A stretch of DNA of 64,000 nt from Scytonema millei VB511283. GTDB lineage: Bacteria; Cyanobacteriota; Cyanobacteriia; Cyanobacteriales; Chroococcidiopsidaceae. How positions within the stretch are numbered: the first letter of the stretch is position 1; each line of letters starts with the position of its first letter. Shown piece by piece: positions 1 through 8,498 of the stretch. Position numbers and translations under genes: made by a program. The DNA is taken from NCBI RefSeq assembly GCF_000817735.3, contig NZ_JTJC03000001.1:939710-1003709 (forward strand). The letters are read 5' to 3'. The notes beneath the pieces are model-generated. The model did no database searches. It had not been told where the DNA came from and was given only the letters and a program-made list of their open reading frames with translations.

Positions 1-1493
1 CCATCGGATTCTAAAAAGGCATATTGCGCTAGTTCGTCTTCGGTGTTGACGTGCGCGGAACGCTTGAGGCTGATAAAATAAATTGCCACACCTAGCGCGA
101 TCGCCACTCCTGAGACAATCGCTACTTTAGGTGCCCACTCACCTACACTCAGTTCCGATACCCACGGGGAAGCAAAACAATAGTAGATCGCGATTGTATT
201 GCCTATGGTGGCGACAATCAGCGTCAGCCAAGTGCCAACCGTCCCGCCTGGAATTTGCCAACTGACGCGCCCTGGTTCGCTGTAAAGGTGGGGATATTTA
301 CGACGGGCGATCGCGACTGGAAAGATAAAGAAATAATTAGAAATGCACCAAACTACGGTGATCGATGCTAGCAAAACTTGCGTTGCTACTGTCAGATTGG
401 CGTTGGAATACATGATTAACACGATCGCAGTGATAATCGCCCCTTGCAACAATATTGCGGCTACGGGGGTGCGAGTGCGAGGATCGACATAGGCAAAAAT
501 TTTCGGTAGGTGCTTTTCTATGCCCGAAATAAATAGCAGACGGGAGTATGCATACTGATAGCAAGCGTGTTGGGCGATTGTCGTAAAGCCATATAAAAAG
601 CCGCTTACCACTACTAGAGAACCCCAACCCACTTGACCGTAAATCAAAGATTGAGATACATAAGGATCGGCTTTACCCAAGGGTGTTGTAATTAAAACGC
701 TGGCTGTCGTAATTAAATAAAACAACCCCAAAATCAACGATCCACCAAACACCATCCAGGGAGCAGCTTTGTTGACAGATTTAAACTCGACTCCCATATT
801 GAAAGGCGTTTCCACTCCTAACAACAGCAAGACTGCCAAAGCAAAAATTGCCCCATTTTCTTGCAAGTTGGGCATCAATTCCCCAAACGAAGGAATCGGA
901 GTAGCGAAATTCCCGTTGTTGATAACATAAGCGATCGCGGCGACAATACTTAAGATTGATAAACCAGCATAGACATAAAACAGTCGATTAACGATCTTTT
1001 GTGCCTGTCGCAAGCTAAATAAAGAAATAAACACCGCTGCCCAGACGATCGCAATTTGCACTCCTACCTGCTGCCACAGTTGCAGTTTCCAACCGAAAGC
1101 AGTAGATAGATAAGAAGTGGCGATCGCCGTCCAAGGGGTAATTGCGCCAAATACGGGCATCCACGACAGCCAACCGCCCATAAAACCCCAAAACTTACCC
1201 ATTGTCTTGCTTGCCCAGACGTAAACACCGCCTTCCTCTGGAAACAGATGTCCCAGTTCCAAAGAACACATTCCCGCAGGCAAAAGAAAAATCAGGTACG
1301 CCAACAGCCAAATACTAATTGCCTGCCAGCCCGCACCCGCCATCTGTCCAGAACCATAGCTGGCATAGATAATCGAAATATAAACGACAATTAAATCCCA
1401 CCGCCCCAAAACGCGGGGTAGAATGCGCGGTGGAATCAACTCCGCCAACGACAGGCGATCGCTATTACTGTTAGAAATCCGTTCTGTAGTCAT
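1..1493 (-). CDS. APC-family amino acid/polyamine permease (C-terminus cut by window edge)
   Basis: Reading leftward from the ATG at 1491-1493 there is an open frame to the first base of the window, so the C-terminal end is missing. The translation is strongly hydrophobic with roughly eleven to twelve membrane segments and short polar loops. It opens with a polar N-terminus followed by a helix containing YASYGSGQMAG, the helix-1 region of the APC superfamily, and later has EEGGVYVW, the PEEGG-type loop common to amino acid-polyamine-organocation permeases. It should be an inner-membrane importer or exchanger of an amino acid or polyamine. It lies 106 bp downstream of the glutamine-synthetase-like ligase on the same strand, as in amine-utilisation clusters, which suggests it brings in the ligase substrate. 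Family assignment is firm; the substrate is unknown. Confidence 0.85.
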   Translation of the reverse strand, partial: MTTERISNSNSDRLSLAELIPPRILPRVLGRWDLIVVYISIIYASYGSGQMAGAGWQAISIWLLAYLIFLLPAGMCSLELGHLFPEEGGVYVWASKTMGKFWGFMGGWLSWMPVFGAITPWTAIATSYLSTAFGWKLQLWQQVGVQIAIVWAAVFISLFSLRQAQKIVNRLFYVYAGLSILSIVAAIAYVINNGNFATPIPSFGELMPNLQENGAIFALAVLLLLGVETPFNMGVEFKSVNKAAPWMVFGGSLILGLFYLITTASVLITTPLGKADPYVSQSLIYGQVGWGSLVVVSGFLYGFTTIAQHACYQYAYSRLLFISGIEKHLPKIFAYVDPRTRTPVAAILLQGAIITAIVLIMYSNANLTVATQVLLASITVVWCISNYFFIFPVAIARRKYPHLYSEPGRVSWQIPGGTVGTWLTLIVATIGNTIAIYYCFASPWVSELSVGEWAPKVAIVSGVAIALGVAIYFISLKRSAHVNTEDELAQYAFLESD

Positions 1494-1500
1494 GAAGAGG

Positions 1501-1597
1501 GGTAAGGGATAAGGGGTAGGGGGTAAGGGGAAGAATGAGGGGAAAAGGGAGAAAAAACAACTGTCAACCGTCAACCGTCAACCAACAACCAACAACC
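1501..1597. repeat. Short tandem G-rich and TCAACCG/CAACCAA heptamer repeats
   Basis: The gap between permease and ligase is filled by GGGGTAA-like runs followed by repeated TCAACCG and ACCAACA heptamers. This is the STRR style of cyanobacterial intergenic repeat. No promoter-like sequence was recognised in it. Confidence 0.7.
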
Positions 1598-1599
1598 AA

Positions 1600-2949
1600 T
1601 CAATAAATTTCCATATACTCGTTCTTTTCCCAGTCTGTAACGTGGGCTTTGCAGCGGTTGAGTTCGGCTTGTTTGACGGCGGTAAAGACGCGCACGAATT
1701 CTTCTCCAAGTAATTCTGTAAGTTCTGTATTGGTTCCCATTGCGGTTAAGGCTGCATCTAGGGTTTGGGGTAATTGAGGTAAATTGCGATCGCCATACAG
1801 TCCTTTGCCTTCGATTGGTGGCTGTAACTCCATGTCATGTTGAATGCCCAACAATCCCGCCGCTACGGTAGCCGCAGCACTGAGGTAGGGATTGCTGATA
1901 CTGGAAGCTGCCCGCATTTCAATATGAGTATTTTCGTCATGGGAGGCTTTCACCCGTACCATCCCCGTGCGGTCTTGAATGCCCCAACCGCGATAAATTG
2001 AAACGAATGTAGGGGGAAGATAGCGACGATAGCAATTTGGTGTGGGGGCAATTAGCGGCATAATGCTATCTCCGTAGTGCAAAATTCCCTGAATAAAAGA
2101 TTTTGCAGTAGCAGAGAGTCCGTTGGTATCGTCTAAATCTAAAAATATATTGCGATCGCTATCTTTATCTAGCAAACAAACATGAACGTGACTGCCACAC
2201 CCTGTCTGGTCGCTGAACGGTCGAGACATAAACGTTGCCAAATATCCCGCCCGCTGACAAACTTCTTTGACAATCTGTTTGAACATGAAGGCTTTATCAG
2301 CAGCTTTCATACCCACGGCAGGACCATAATTAATTTCCATTTGTCCTGGTCCGTACTCGCAACCGTGATCGATCAAGTCGATGCCACACTCAAGTAAATG
2401 ATTTAATAACTCGTCAATAATTGGTACATATTGATTTCGCAGCGTGTTGAAGCAATGGACTCCGCTAAATACGGGTTGGCGAGTTTTCCCATCTAATAGA
2501 TAAAATTCCAACTCTATCCCCATCATCACGTCAAAGCCCATCTCGGCGGCTTTTTGCAGCACTCGCTTGTAGACGTAGCGCGGGTAGGATGCCATCACGT
2601 CCCCTTGCTTCCACTCGTAATCGCAGATAACTCTGGCGTGACCGTCCAACCAGGGAATCGGCATCAGAGTATCGAAATCAGGTATCAGTACCCCGTCCCG
2701 ATAGTTCATCTCTTCATGCAACTTGGTTTCGGCAACGATCTGAGAACCAGTATCCAGTCCCATCATGCCACCATAGAAGTTCAATCCCTGACGGGAAAAG
2801 CCTTCGACTGCATCAATGGGAACTAATTTCGATCGCGATACTCCATGTAAGTCAGAGAATTCAAACCGAACTTGCTTGATACCTTGTGCCTTCAAAGTGG
2901 CTACAACTTCAGAGATGCGATCTTCAACGCGATTCAGGGCGATTGTCAT
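1600..2949 (-). CDS. Glutamine-synthetase-like gamma-glutamyl ligase (GlnT/PuuA type)
   Basis: The 449-residue protein has the glutamine synthetase fold signatures in order: a beta-grasp N-terminus (FEFSDLHGV), the metal ligands in GIELEFYLLD, MEINYGP, the HxH stretch GCGSHVHVC, the nucleotide/glutamate-site NCYRRYLPP and the C-terminal RAASSISNPY. True GlnA enzymes carry a DGSS loop near residue 50 that helps bind ammonium; here the corresponding stretch reads FYGGMMGLDTGS, so an amine substrate other than ammonia is likely, as in the gamma-glutamylpolyamine synthetases. It should activate glutamate with ATP and join it to an amine in the cytoplasm. It lies between a permease and two dioxygenases on the same strand. 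The substrate cannot be read from sequence. Confidence 0.85.
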   Translation of the reverse strand: MTIALNRVEDRISEVVATLKAQGIKQVRFEFSDLHGVSRSKLVPIDAVEGFSRQGLNFYGGMMGLDTGSQIVAETKLHEEMNYRDGVLIPDFDTLMPIPWLDGHARVICDYEWKQGDVMASYPRYVYKRVLQKAAEMGFDVMMGIELEFYLLDGKTRQPVFSGVHCFNTLRNQYVPIIDELLNHLLECGIDLIDHGCEYGPGQMEINYGPAVGMKAADKAFMFKQIVKEVCQRAGYLATFMSRPFSDQTGCGSHVHVCLLDKDSDRNIFLDLDDTNGLSATAKSFIQGILHYGDSIMPLIAPTPNCYRRYLPPTFVSIYRGWGIQDRTGMVRVKASHDENTHIEMRAASSISNPYLSAAATVAAGLLGIQHDMELQPPIEGKGLYGDRNLPQLPQTLDAALTAMGTNTELTELLGEEFVRVFTAVKQAELNRCKAHVTDWEKNEYMEIY

Positions 2950-2955
2950 AAGAGA

Positions 2956-3001
2956 GGGGCTAGGGGCTAGGGGCTAGGGGCTAGGGGCTAGGGGCTAGGG
3001 G
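2956..3001. repeat. GGGGCTA heptamer array
   Basis: Six perfect consecutive GGGGCTA units plus a partial one lie directly upstream of the ligase start, in the 97-bp gap to the next gene. They are followed by AATTACG and TAACTGT type repeats (to about 3075), which run into the end of the neighbouring dioxygenase gene. Confidence 0.9.
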
Positions 3002-3046
3002 TGAGCAATTAATTAATTGCGAATTACGAATTACGAATTGTTTTGG

Positions 3047-3958
3047 TCACTGATAACTGTTAACTGTTAACTGATAACTGACCAAGGCATCTTCGCGGTA
3101 TTCTTTGACGAAGGGGGTTTGGTAGCCGTCTTGCGTCCAGAGGATGGGGAAGAAACTTTCGTCCATTTGAGTTTCGCCGATGCTGCGGTAGCGGCTGTAG
3201 ATGTAACCGTAACCAATGCCAGGAGGCTGAAATTTTGTCTCGGCTGGAAAGGTGCTGATGGCGAAACTACGGCGAGTTTTATCGCTGGTGGTATTTCTGC
3301 CCGAACCATGCCACAAGTTGCCGTGGAGAAAGATACAGCCACCAGGGGGAATTTCAGCTAAGACAATTTCTGGGGATGCGATTCCTACTTCTGTGGCTGC
3401 ATCCCATAAAGGTTGGCGATAGTCTTCTTTGGGGGCGTGGAGAAACCGTACTTTGTCAGGACATTCCCATTTGTGGGAACCAGGGACGAATTCTAAAGTT
3501 CCTGCTTCTGGTGTCGCATCGCTTAAAGCAATCCAACAGGTAATGACTGTAGAGGGGTCGATGCAACTGACGTAAGTATTGTTGCGATGGAAATAGACTT
3601 CTGGCGCACCAGGGGGCTTGATCCAACAGCTATCGGTTGCTAATCTGCCCCCAGACCAAGCAGCTAAAGTAGCGTTGAGACGGGCAATTTCCGCCGAGAG
3701 AGAAAAACTCGCTACGGTGCGATCGCATCTCCACATTCCCCCCATCTGTCTTGTGGCGTTTGACTGACTCAATCCTGGTCTGCCAAACCACTCATCGGGA
3801 TAAATCCCTGTTTCAAACTGTGTGGCAAATAGAGGATCGAAGCGTTCGATGAGGCGATTGACTAATTCTAGATCGAGAAACTTTTCTATTATCAAATAAC
3901 CCCGATCTTGAAATTGGTCGATTTGCGCTGCTGTCAATTCTACTGGTTTGTATATCAT
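3047..3958 (-). CDS. PhyH-family dioxygenase-like protein with HxN instead of HxD
   Basis: This 303-residue protein is clearly paralogous to its neighbour at 4085-5014: both share GYLIIEKFLD/GFLIVKNLLD, the IYPDEW motif, WHGSG and MDESFFPI. It belongs to the phytanoyl-CoA dioxygenase (PhyH, cupin, Fe(II)/2-oxoglutarate) family. The iron-binding triad of that family is HxD...H. Here residues 124-126 are His-Arg-Asn (the Asn codon is at 3581-3583), while the distal His217 in LWHGSG is kept. The Asp ligand is therefore replaced by Asn, so activity may be altered or lost. The last nine residues (YQLTVNSYQ) come from an intergenic TAACTGT repeat and lie beyond the part shared with the paralogue. 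The start at 3958 is the only good ATG at the family boundary. Confidence 0.85.
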   Translation of the reverse strand: MIYKPVELTAAQIDQFQDRGYLIIEKFLDLELVNRLIERFDPLFATQFETGIYPDEWFGRPGLSQSNATRQMGGMWRCDRTVASFSLSAEIARLNATLAAWSGGRLATDSCWIKPPGAPEVYFHRNNTYVSCIDPSTVITCWIALSDATPEAGTLEFVPGSHKWECPDKVRFLHAPKEDYRQPLWDAATEVGIASPEIVLAEIPPGGCIFLHGNLWHGSGRNTTSDKTRRSFAISTFPAETKFQPPGIGYGYIYSRYRSIGETQMDESFFPILWTQDGYQTPFVKEYREDALVSYQLTVNSYQ

Positions 3959-4072
3959 TACCAGATCTCTTTTGAGAATAAAGCAGAAGGCAGAGGGCAG
4001 AAGAAATGAACTTGTTTTTGTACGATTTGCGACTTAACTCATCAGCATTTCAACTTTTGACTTTTGACTTTT

Positions 4073-4138
4073 GTACGGGCGGGTTTACGTACAGCTCGTC
4101 TGTTTAACCGTAAATATATCTGACAAACCCGCCCCTAC
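4073..4138. repeat. Hairpin repeat with GGGCGGGTTT/AAACCCGCCC arms
   Basis: GTACGGGCGGGTTT at 4073-4086 pairs with AAACCCGCCCCTAC at 4125-4138 at 13 of 14 positions. The element overlaps the 3' end of the following dioxygenase gene and encodes its last residues. A related element lies inside valS near 9883-9949. Confidence 0.8.
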
Positions 4139-5014
4139 GCTTACCAAAGGATCTTCGCAGTATTCAGCTAAAAACTGCGATCGCTTGCCGTCTTGTTGCC
4201 AAACAATCGGGAAAAAGCTTTCGTCCATCGTGTCATCGCCATATCGCTTGTAGCGTCCCGCAATATAACCGCCTGGGACGTATGCCCCTGCTGGCATAAA
4301 CTTCGACTCGGCAGGTATGTAAGCAATGACTAAACTTTGCCGCACTAAGTCAGGCATGAGATTTTTGCCCGAACCGTGCCACATATGCCCGTGATGGAAG
4401 GCGCAATCTCCTGGTTCTAGTTCTAATTGCACGACATCGGGTTCGTCTATGCCTACCCGTTTCGCGGCTTGTTCCATTTCCCAGCGATAGCTTTTTTTTG
4501 GTCCGTGAAACTCTGGTACGGTATCTGACAGCGCCCAGCAGTGCGACCCGCGCACGTATTCAATCGTACTGCCCCCTGGCATAGCATGGCTGAGGGCAAT
4601 CCAGCAGACAACTTCTTTTTGGGCTGGGGTGTAGTAGAACGAATACATCGAATCTTGATGTAGGGTTGTTTCTGTTGCCCCAAAGGGTTTTGTCCACAAG
4701 CTATCACCCAAGATCCGCGTACCATTCCAGTTACCCAGATCGGCAGCAATTTCGCCAATTTTGGCAGAAAGAATCACCGATGCCATAACGCGATCGCTTT
4801 TCCACACGCTAGTCATTTGTCCCGATGCACCTGGTAATCCTAAATATGGGTTCCAATGCCATTCATCGGGATAAACTCCCGTTTCAAATTCTCCAGCAAA
4901 TAAAGGATCGATTCTTTTGACCAAGCGATTGACTAATTCTTCATCCAACAGATTTTTGACAATTAAAAATCCATCTTCATGAAATGATTTAATTTGTTTG
5001 TCAGTTAATACCAT
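4085..5014 (-). CDS. PhyH-family Fe(II)/2-oxoglutarate dioxygenase
   Basis: The 309-residue protein is a canonical PhyH dioxygenase. It has the HxD pair in TTLHQDSMYS, the distal His in MWHGSGKN and an Arg (VRQSLVIAY) for 2-oxoglutarate. Enzymes of this family hydroxylate small molecules, for example ectoine or phytanoyl-CoA, using oxygen and 2-oxoglutarate in the cytoplasm. It is the first gene of the leftward group with the HxN paralogue, the glutamine-synthetase-like ligase and the permease, so its substrate is probably the same amine or amino acid. The final segment after EDPLVSV is encoded by the hairpin repeat at 4073-4138 and looks like a recent extension past an eroded stop. Function is sure at family level only. 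Confidence 0.88.
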   Translation of the reverse strand: MVLTDKQIKSFHEDGFLIVKNLLDEELVNRLVKRIDPLFAGEFETGVYPDEWHWNPYLGLPGASGQMTSVWKSDRVMASVILSAKIGEIAADLGNWNGTRILGDSLWTKPFGATETTLHQDSMYSFYYTPAQKEVVCWIALSHAMPGGSTIEYVRGSHCWALSDTVPEFHGPKKSYRWEMEQAAKRVGIDEPDVVQLELEPGDCAFHHGHMWHGSGKNLMPDLVRQSLVIAYIPAESKFMPAGAYVPGGYIAGRYKRYGDDTMDESFFPIVWQQDGKRSQFLAEYCEDPLVSVGAGLSDIFTVKQTSCT

Positions 5015-5341
5015 GATGAATTCAGAAGTCGGTAGTTGTATGAGGCGGTTTTTTTAAAGCAAGCTGTGAAACTAGCCGATTTTTAGTTGGTATAACAAGT
5101 TTGAGATAGTAAATTAATATCTAATGCATACTGAAATCTAGCTGTATACTCAACGACATTTTTATTAACTATCGTTGAAAATTGGTGACATAGCTAATAT
5201 CTGTTACTTAAAATACAGATTTTCTGCGATCGCATCTCCGATATCTAAAATTGGTCATTTGTCATTTGTCAGTCGTCATTTGTTAGTACTTCTGAGTTCT
5301 GGCTTCTCTTTCTTTAGATTTACCACTCAAATAACAAGAAA
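5015..5341. other. Divergent intergenic region without a gene
   Basis: These 327 bp separate the leftward dioxygenase group from the rightward amidotransferase and must hold both promoters. The sequence is A+T rich. Near 5251-5286 it contains a run of TTTGTCA-like repeats. No convincing operator was identified. Confidence 0.6.
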
Positions 5342-6064
5342 ATGGTAGTACAACCACACATTTTAGTAATTAGACATGAAGAGTGTTCGAGTTTGGGAAT
5401 GCTGAAAACTGCCGTTAAACAAGCAGAAATCCCCTTTCGCTATTTAGATACATACGCCGGAGAAACTCTTGACGAACCCATTGAAAATTATTCTCATATT
5501 GTGGTTTTAGGTGGAGCAGTAAGTGCTTATGAAGACGAAGAATATCCTTTTCTGCGTTATGAATTTCAATTAATCGAAAAGGCGATCGCGCAAGAAATTC
5601 CTATTCTCGGTATCTGTCTCGGTTCGCAAATTTTAGCAAAGATACTAGGAGCTAAAGTCTATCGAGGAAAATCGGGTAGGGAAGCAGGATGGTGCGAACT
5701 ACAATTAACATGTGATGGGACAAACGATCCTTTGTTACATGACTTCCCAAATCGATTTCGCGTCTTTCAATCTCATCAAGATACATTCGATATTCCTGCC
5801 GATTGCATCCATTTAGCTAAAAGTGATATATACCCCAATCAAGCCTTTCGCTACCGCGATTTTGTTTGGGCAATTCAGTTTCACCCTGAAATAGATGAAA
5901 ACGTGCTACTGGACTGCGCCGATGTTATCGAACAGGAATTAATCGATAGTAAAATCTCCGATACAACTGTAGAGCAAATGATTGAATTAGCAAAATTGCA
6001 CTCTCCCGCTGTAGCACCTTTGGCAGATAGCTTAATGGGGAATTTTATTCAAGTTCATAGGTAA
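5342..6064 (+). CDS. Class I glutamine amidotransferase-like protein
   Basis: The 240-residue protein is a stand-alone class I amidotransferase domain. It has the oxyanion GG strand (VVLGGAVSAYED), the nucleophile elbow GICLGSQ with Cys92, and the partner His181 and Glu183 in IQFHPEID. It resembles the GMP-synthase-like type 1 amidotransferases, which hydrolyse the side-chain or gamma-glutamyl amide of small molecules. It faces away from the ligase/dioxygenase group across 327 bp. Polyamine catabolic clusters pair a gamma-glutamyl ligase with a hydrolase of the same superfamily (PuuA with PuuD), so it could release the product from its gamma-glutamyl carrier; that is inference. PuuD itself has a different elbow sequence. 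Confidence 0.8.
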   Translation: MVVQPHILVIRHEECSSLGMLKTAVKQAEIPFRYLDTYAGETLDEPIENYSHIVVLGGAVSAYEDEEYPFLRYEFQLIEKAIAQEIPILGICLGSQILAKILGAKVYRGKSGREAGWCELQLTCDGTNDPLLHDFPNRFRVFQSHQDTFDIPADCIHLAKSDIYPNQAFRYRDFVWAIQFHPEIDENVLLDCADVIEQELIDSKISDTTVEQMIELAKLHSPAVAPLADSLMGNFIQVHR

Positions 6065-6200
6065 TTGGTTGACAGTTATCAGTTATCAGTTATCAAGTGA
6101 CTAGTAGCTAGTGGCTAGTGTCTAAAAATGCTCCCTCTGCCCCTCTGCCCCTCTGCTTCCTTGTCTCCCTTGTCCCCTTGTCTCCCTAATCCCGACTCCC
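6065..6200. repeat. Mixed STRR-type tandem repeats
   Basis: The stretch is built of AGTTATC, TAGTGGC, CCCCTCTG and CCTTGTC short repeats. The rest of the gap to the next gene at 6385 holds the probable promoter. Confidence 0.75.
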
Positions 6201-6331
6201 TCATTTAGCAGGATTGCTTTACCGGGCTAAAAAGCGATAATGATGACGTTGGTGCAGTGCGATCGCGCTTTGGATTAGCAGATTTCTGTCTTAAGTCCAG
6301 CGGCGTTTGGGTATTGCGACAACTTTTTTAG

Positions 6332-6349
6332 GTAACAAATTGTTACAAT
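6332..6349 (+). promoter_or_regulatory. Palindrome overlapping a possible -10 box
   Basis: GTAACAA and TTGTTAC form a perfect 7-bp inverted repeat around a single central A (6332-6346). A TACAAT box at 6344-6349 overlaps its right arm, 36 bp before the ATG of the ABC1 kinase gene. The GTA...TAC arms have nine bases between them rather than the eight of a classic NtcA site, so NtcA is not claimed. It is a candidate operator. Confidence 0.4.
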
Positions 6350-6384
6350 AGTTAGCAAACTCACGCCCAAGCGTCACCAAATTC

Positions 6385-8442
6385 ATGAATGTGAAGCAGG
6401 TTCCCCCCAATCCTCAGCAGTTAGATACTGATCTACAAGGCAGTTACGTGGAAGTAACGGCAGATAGCCCTAATAGCACGGCTATTGTGCCAAGACACGC
6501 TACGGAAATCGGACACAGCTCGATCGAGCCGGAATTGGCGTTGAGATACGAACCGGAAGCGATCGCTGCATATTACAGTCGTCGTCCTTTTCAGGTTGTT
6601 GGTAGAATTTTTGCGGTTCTGCTGCCTTGTTTTTCCTTTGCTTTTGGTTTGTGGTGGGATAAGCAATGGGGACGCAGCTTAAAAATGCAGCAGCGCAGGG
6701 CAGTTCAACTGAGGGAATTGTTAACGCAACTGGGTCCAGCTTATATCAAAATCGGTCAGGCTCTTTCTACTCGCCCCGATTTAGTTCCACCTGGATATTT
6801 AGAGGAACTAACACAACTGCAAGATCAGCTACCACCTTTTGATAATGCGATCGCCTACCGTTTCATTCAAGAGGAATTGGGGCAAACTCCAGAGGAAATT
6901 TACGCCGAATTGTCTCCCAATCCGATTGCTGCTGCTTCTTTAGGGCAGGTGTATAAGGGTAGGCTGAAGACTGGGGAAGAAGTGGCGGTGAAAGTGCAGC
7001 GTCCCGACCTGCGCGATCGCATTACTATCGACTTATACATCATTCGTCGTTTGGCAGCTTGGGCAAACAAAACTTTTATGCGCATCCGCAGTAACTTAGT
7101 CGATATTCTCGATGAGTTTGGATATCGCATTTTTGAAGAAATGGACTACGTTCAGGAGGGCGAAAACGCCGAACGTTTTACCGAATACTACGGCTATTTA
7201 CCAGATATTTACGTCCCCAAAATCTACTGGCAATATACCCAGCGCCGAGTCTTGACGATGGAGTGGATTACGGGAACGAAGCTGACACAGGTAGAAGCGA
7301 TTCGCGCCCAAGGAATAGATGCCCAGCACATTATTGAAGTTGGGGTACAGTGTTCGCTACGTCAGCTATTGGAAAATGGATTTTTCCACGCCGATCCTCA
7401 CCCAGGGAATTTACTTGCCACGCCCGATGGCAAGTTGGCATATTTAGACTTTGGCATGATGAGCGAGATCAAGCCAGCCCAAAGGTACGGATTGATTGAA
7501 GCGATCGTCCACTTGGTAAATCGTGATTTTGACTCTTTAGCACAGGACTATGTGAAATTGGAGTTTTTGACTCCAGATACAGATTTAACACCCATCGTCC
7601 CTGCTTTTGCGAAGGTGTTTAATGCTGCTTTGGGTGCTAGCGTATCGGAATTAAATATTAAAAGCATTACTGACGAACTGTCGAATTTAATGTATGAATA
7701 TCCTTTCCGCGTCCCAGCATACTACGCTTTGATTATTCGCTCTCTGGTGACGTTAGAAGGAATTGCCATTCGGATCGAACCTGATTTTAAAGTTCTCAGC
7801 GCCGCTTATCCTTACGTTGCAAAGCGATTATTGATCGATCCAGCGCCAGAATTGCGGGCATCATTAAAAGATTTGCTGTTTAAAGAAGGGACATTTCGCT
7901 GGAATCGTTTAGAAAACTTGTTACGCAATGCCCGTGGAAATCAGGACTACGACTTTAACATCGTCCTGAATCAAATGATTGATTTTCTCTCATCCGAACG
8001 CGGGGCTTTTATTCGCGATCGCCTAGTGGATGAAATTGCTAAAAGTGTAGATGCTGTGAGTCGAAATACCTTACACGCCGTCACATCTAGACTGCGAGAC
8101 ACATTCGATCGCGTTCCCTTGGGAAATCGCCTCGCAATGGCAATTCACGAAACTCCTGGGGCTTCTACCGAGCAACAGCAAACCTTGGAGCATATTAAGC
8201 GGATTTGGGGAATTTTACAAGAAACCCGTGGTTTCGACCCTGCACAATTAATTCCGCAATTGGCACAGGTGTTAACAAAACCAGAGACTCAAAAGATCGG
8301 GCAGCAACTCGCCAGTCAGCTAACTCAAAAAGCGATCGCCCGTCTGTTGCGGGAATTATTAATTACACCAGAAGATAATTACAGCAACGGTTATAAACCA
8401 GATGCACGCGATCGGCTAGTCTTACCACCCGCAAGAGTCTAA
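6385..8442 (+). CDS. ABC1/UbiB-family atypical kinase
   Basis: The 685-residue protein carries the ABC1/ADCK/UbiB hallmarks: the KIGQ motif in AYIKIGQALSTRPD, the alanine-rich loop IAAASLGQVYKG replacing the usual P-loop, the VAVKVQRP lysine, the ExD region EEMDYVQEGENAERF, the catalytic HADPHPGN and the metal-binding DFGM. Family members act on prenylquinone homeostasis at membranes and plants have several plastid copies; cyanobacteria also keep several. The C-terminal 250 residues are a helical region typical of the long cyanobacterial forms. The ATG at 6385 precedes a 50-residue polar leader; no other start is better. It is transcribed alone. Confidence 0.92.
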   Translation: MNVKQVPPNPQQLDTDLQGSYVEVTADSPNSTAIVPRHATEIGHSSIEPELALRYEPEAIAAYYSRRPFQVVGRIFAVLLPCFSFAFGLWWDKQWGRSLKMQQRRAVQLRELLTQLGPAYIKIGQALSTRPDLVPPGYLEELTQLQDQLPPFDNAIAYRFIQEELGQTPEEIYAELSPNPIAAASLGQVYKGRLKTGEEVAVKVQRPDLRDRITIDLYIIRRLAAWANKTFMRIRSNLVDILDEFGYRIFEEMDYVQEGENAERFTEYYGYLPDIYVPKIYWQYTQRRVLTMEWITGTKLTQVEAIRAQGIDAQHIIEVGVQCSLRQLLENGFFHADPHPGNLLATPDGKLAYLDFGMMSEIKPAQRYGLIEAIVHLVNRDFDSLAQDYVKLEFLTPDTDLTPIVPAFAKVFNAALGASVSELNIKSITDELSNLMYEYPFRVPAYYALIIRSLVTLEGIAIRIEPDFKVLSAAYPYVAKRLLIDPAPELRASLKDLLFKEGTFRWNRLENLLRNARGNQDYDFNIVLNQMIDFLSSERGAFIRDRLVDEIAKSVDAVSRNTLHAVTSRLRDTFDRVPLGNRLAMAIHETPGASTEQQQTLEHIKRIWGILQETRGFDPAQLIPQLAQVLTKPETQKIGQQLASQLTQKAIARLLRELLITPEDNYSNGYKPDARDRLVLPPARV

Positions 8443-8450
8443 AAACAGTA

Positions 8451-8474
8451 GTAGGGTAGCATTGCCCACCCTAC
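8451..8474. terminator. GTAGGGT hairpin after the ABC1 kinase gene
   Basis: Eight bases after the stop codon, GTAGGGT pairs with ACCCTAC around an inner GC...GC pair. It belongs to the same hairpin family as the repeat at 43579-43603 (core TGGGCAATGCCCACC). It could help end transcription, although no T-run follows. Confidence 0.5.
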
Positions 8475-8498
8475 TACCAACTACCAACTACCCATTAC

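Noticed and set aside
5342-6064. GuaA (GMP synthetase)
   Set aside because: The ATP-pyrophosphatase domain is missing; the protein is only an amidotransferase domain.
6332-6346. NtcA binding site
   Set aside because: The spacing between GTA and TAC is nine, not eight bases, so the call is not justified.
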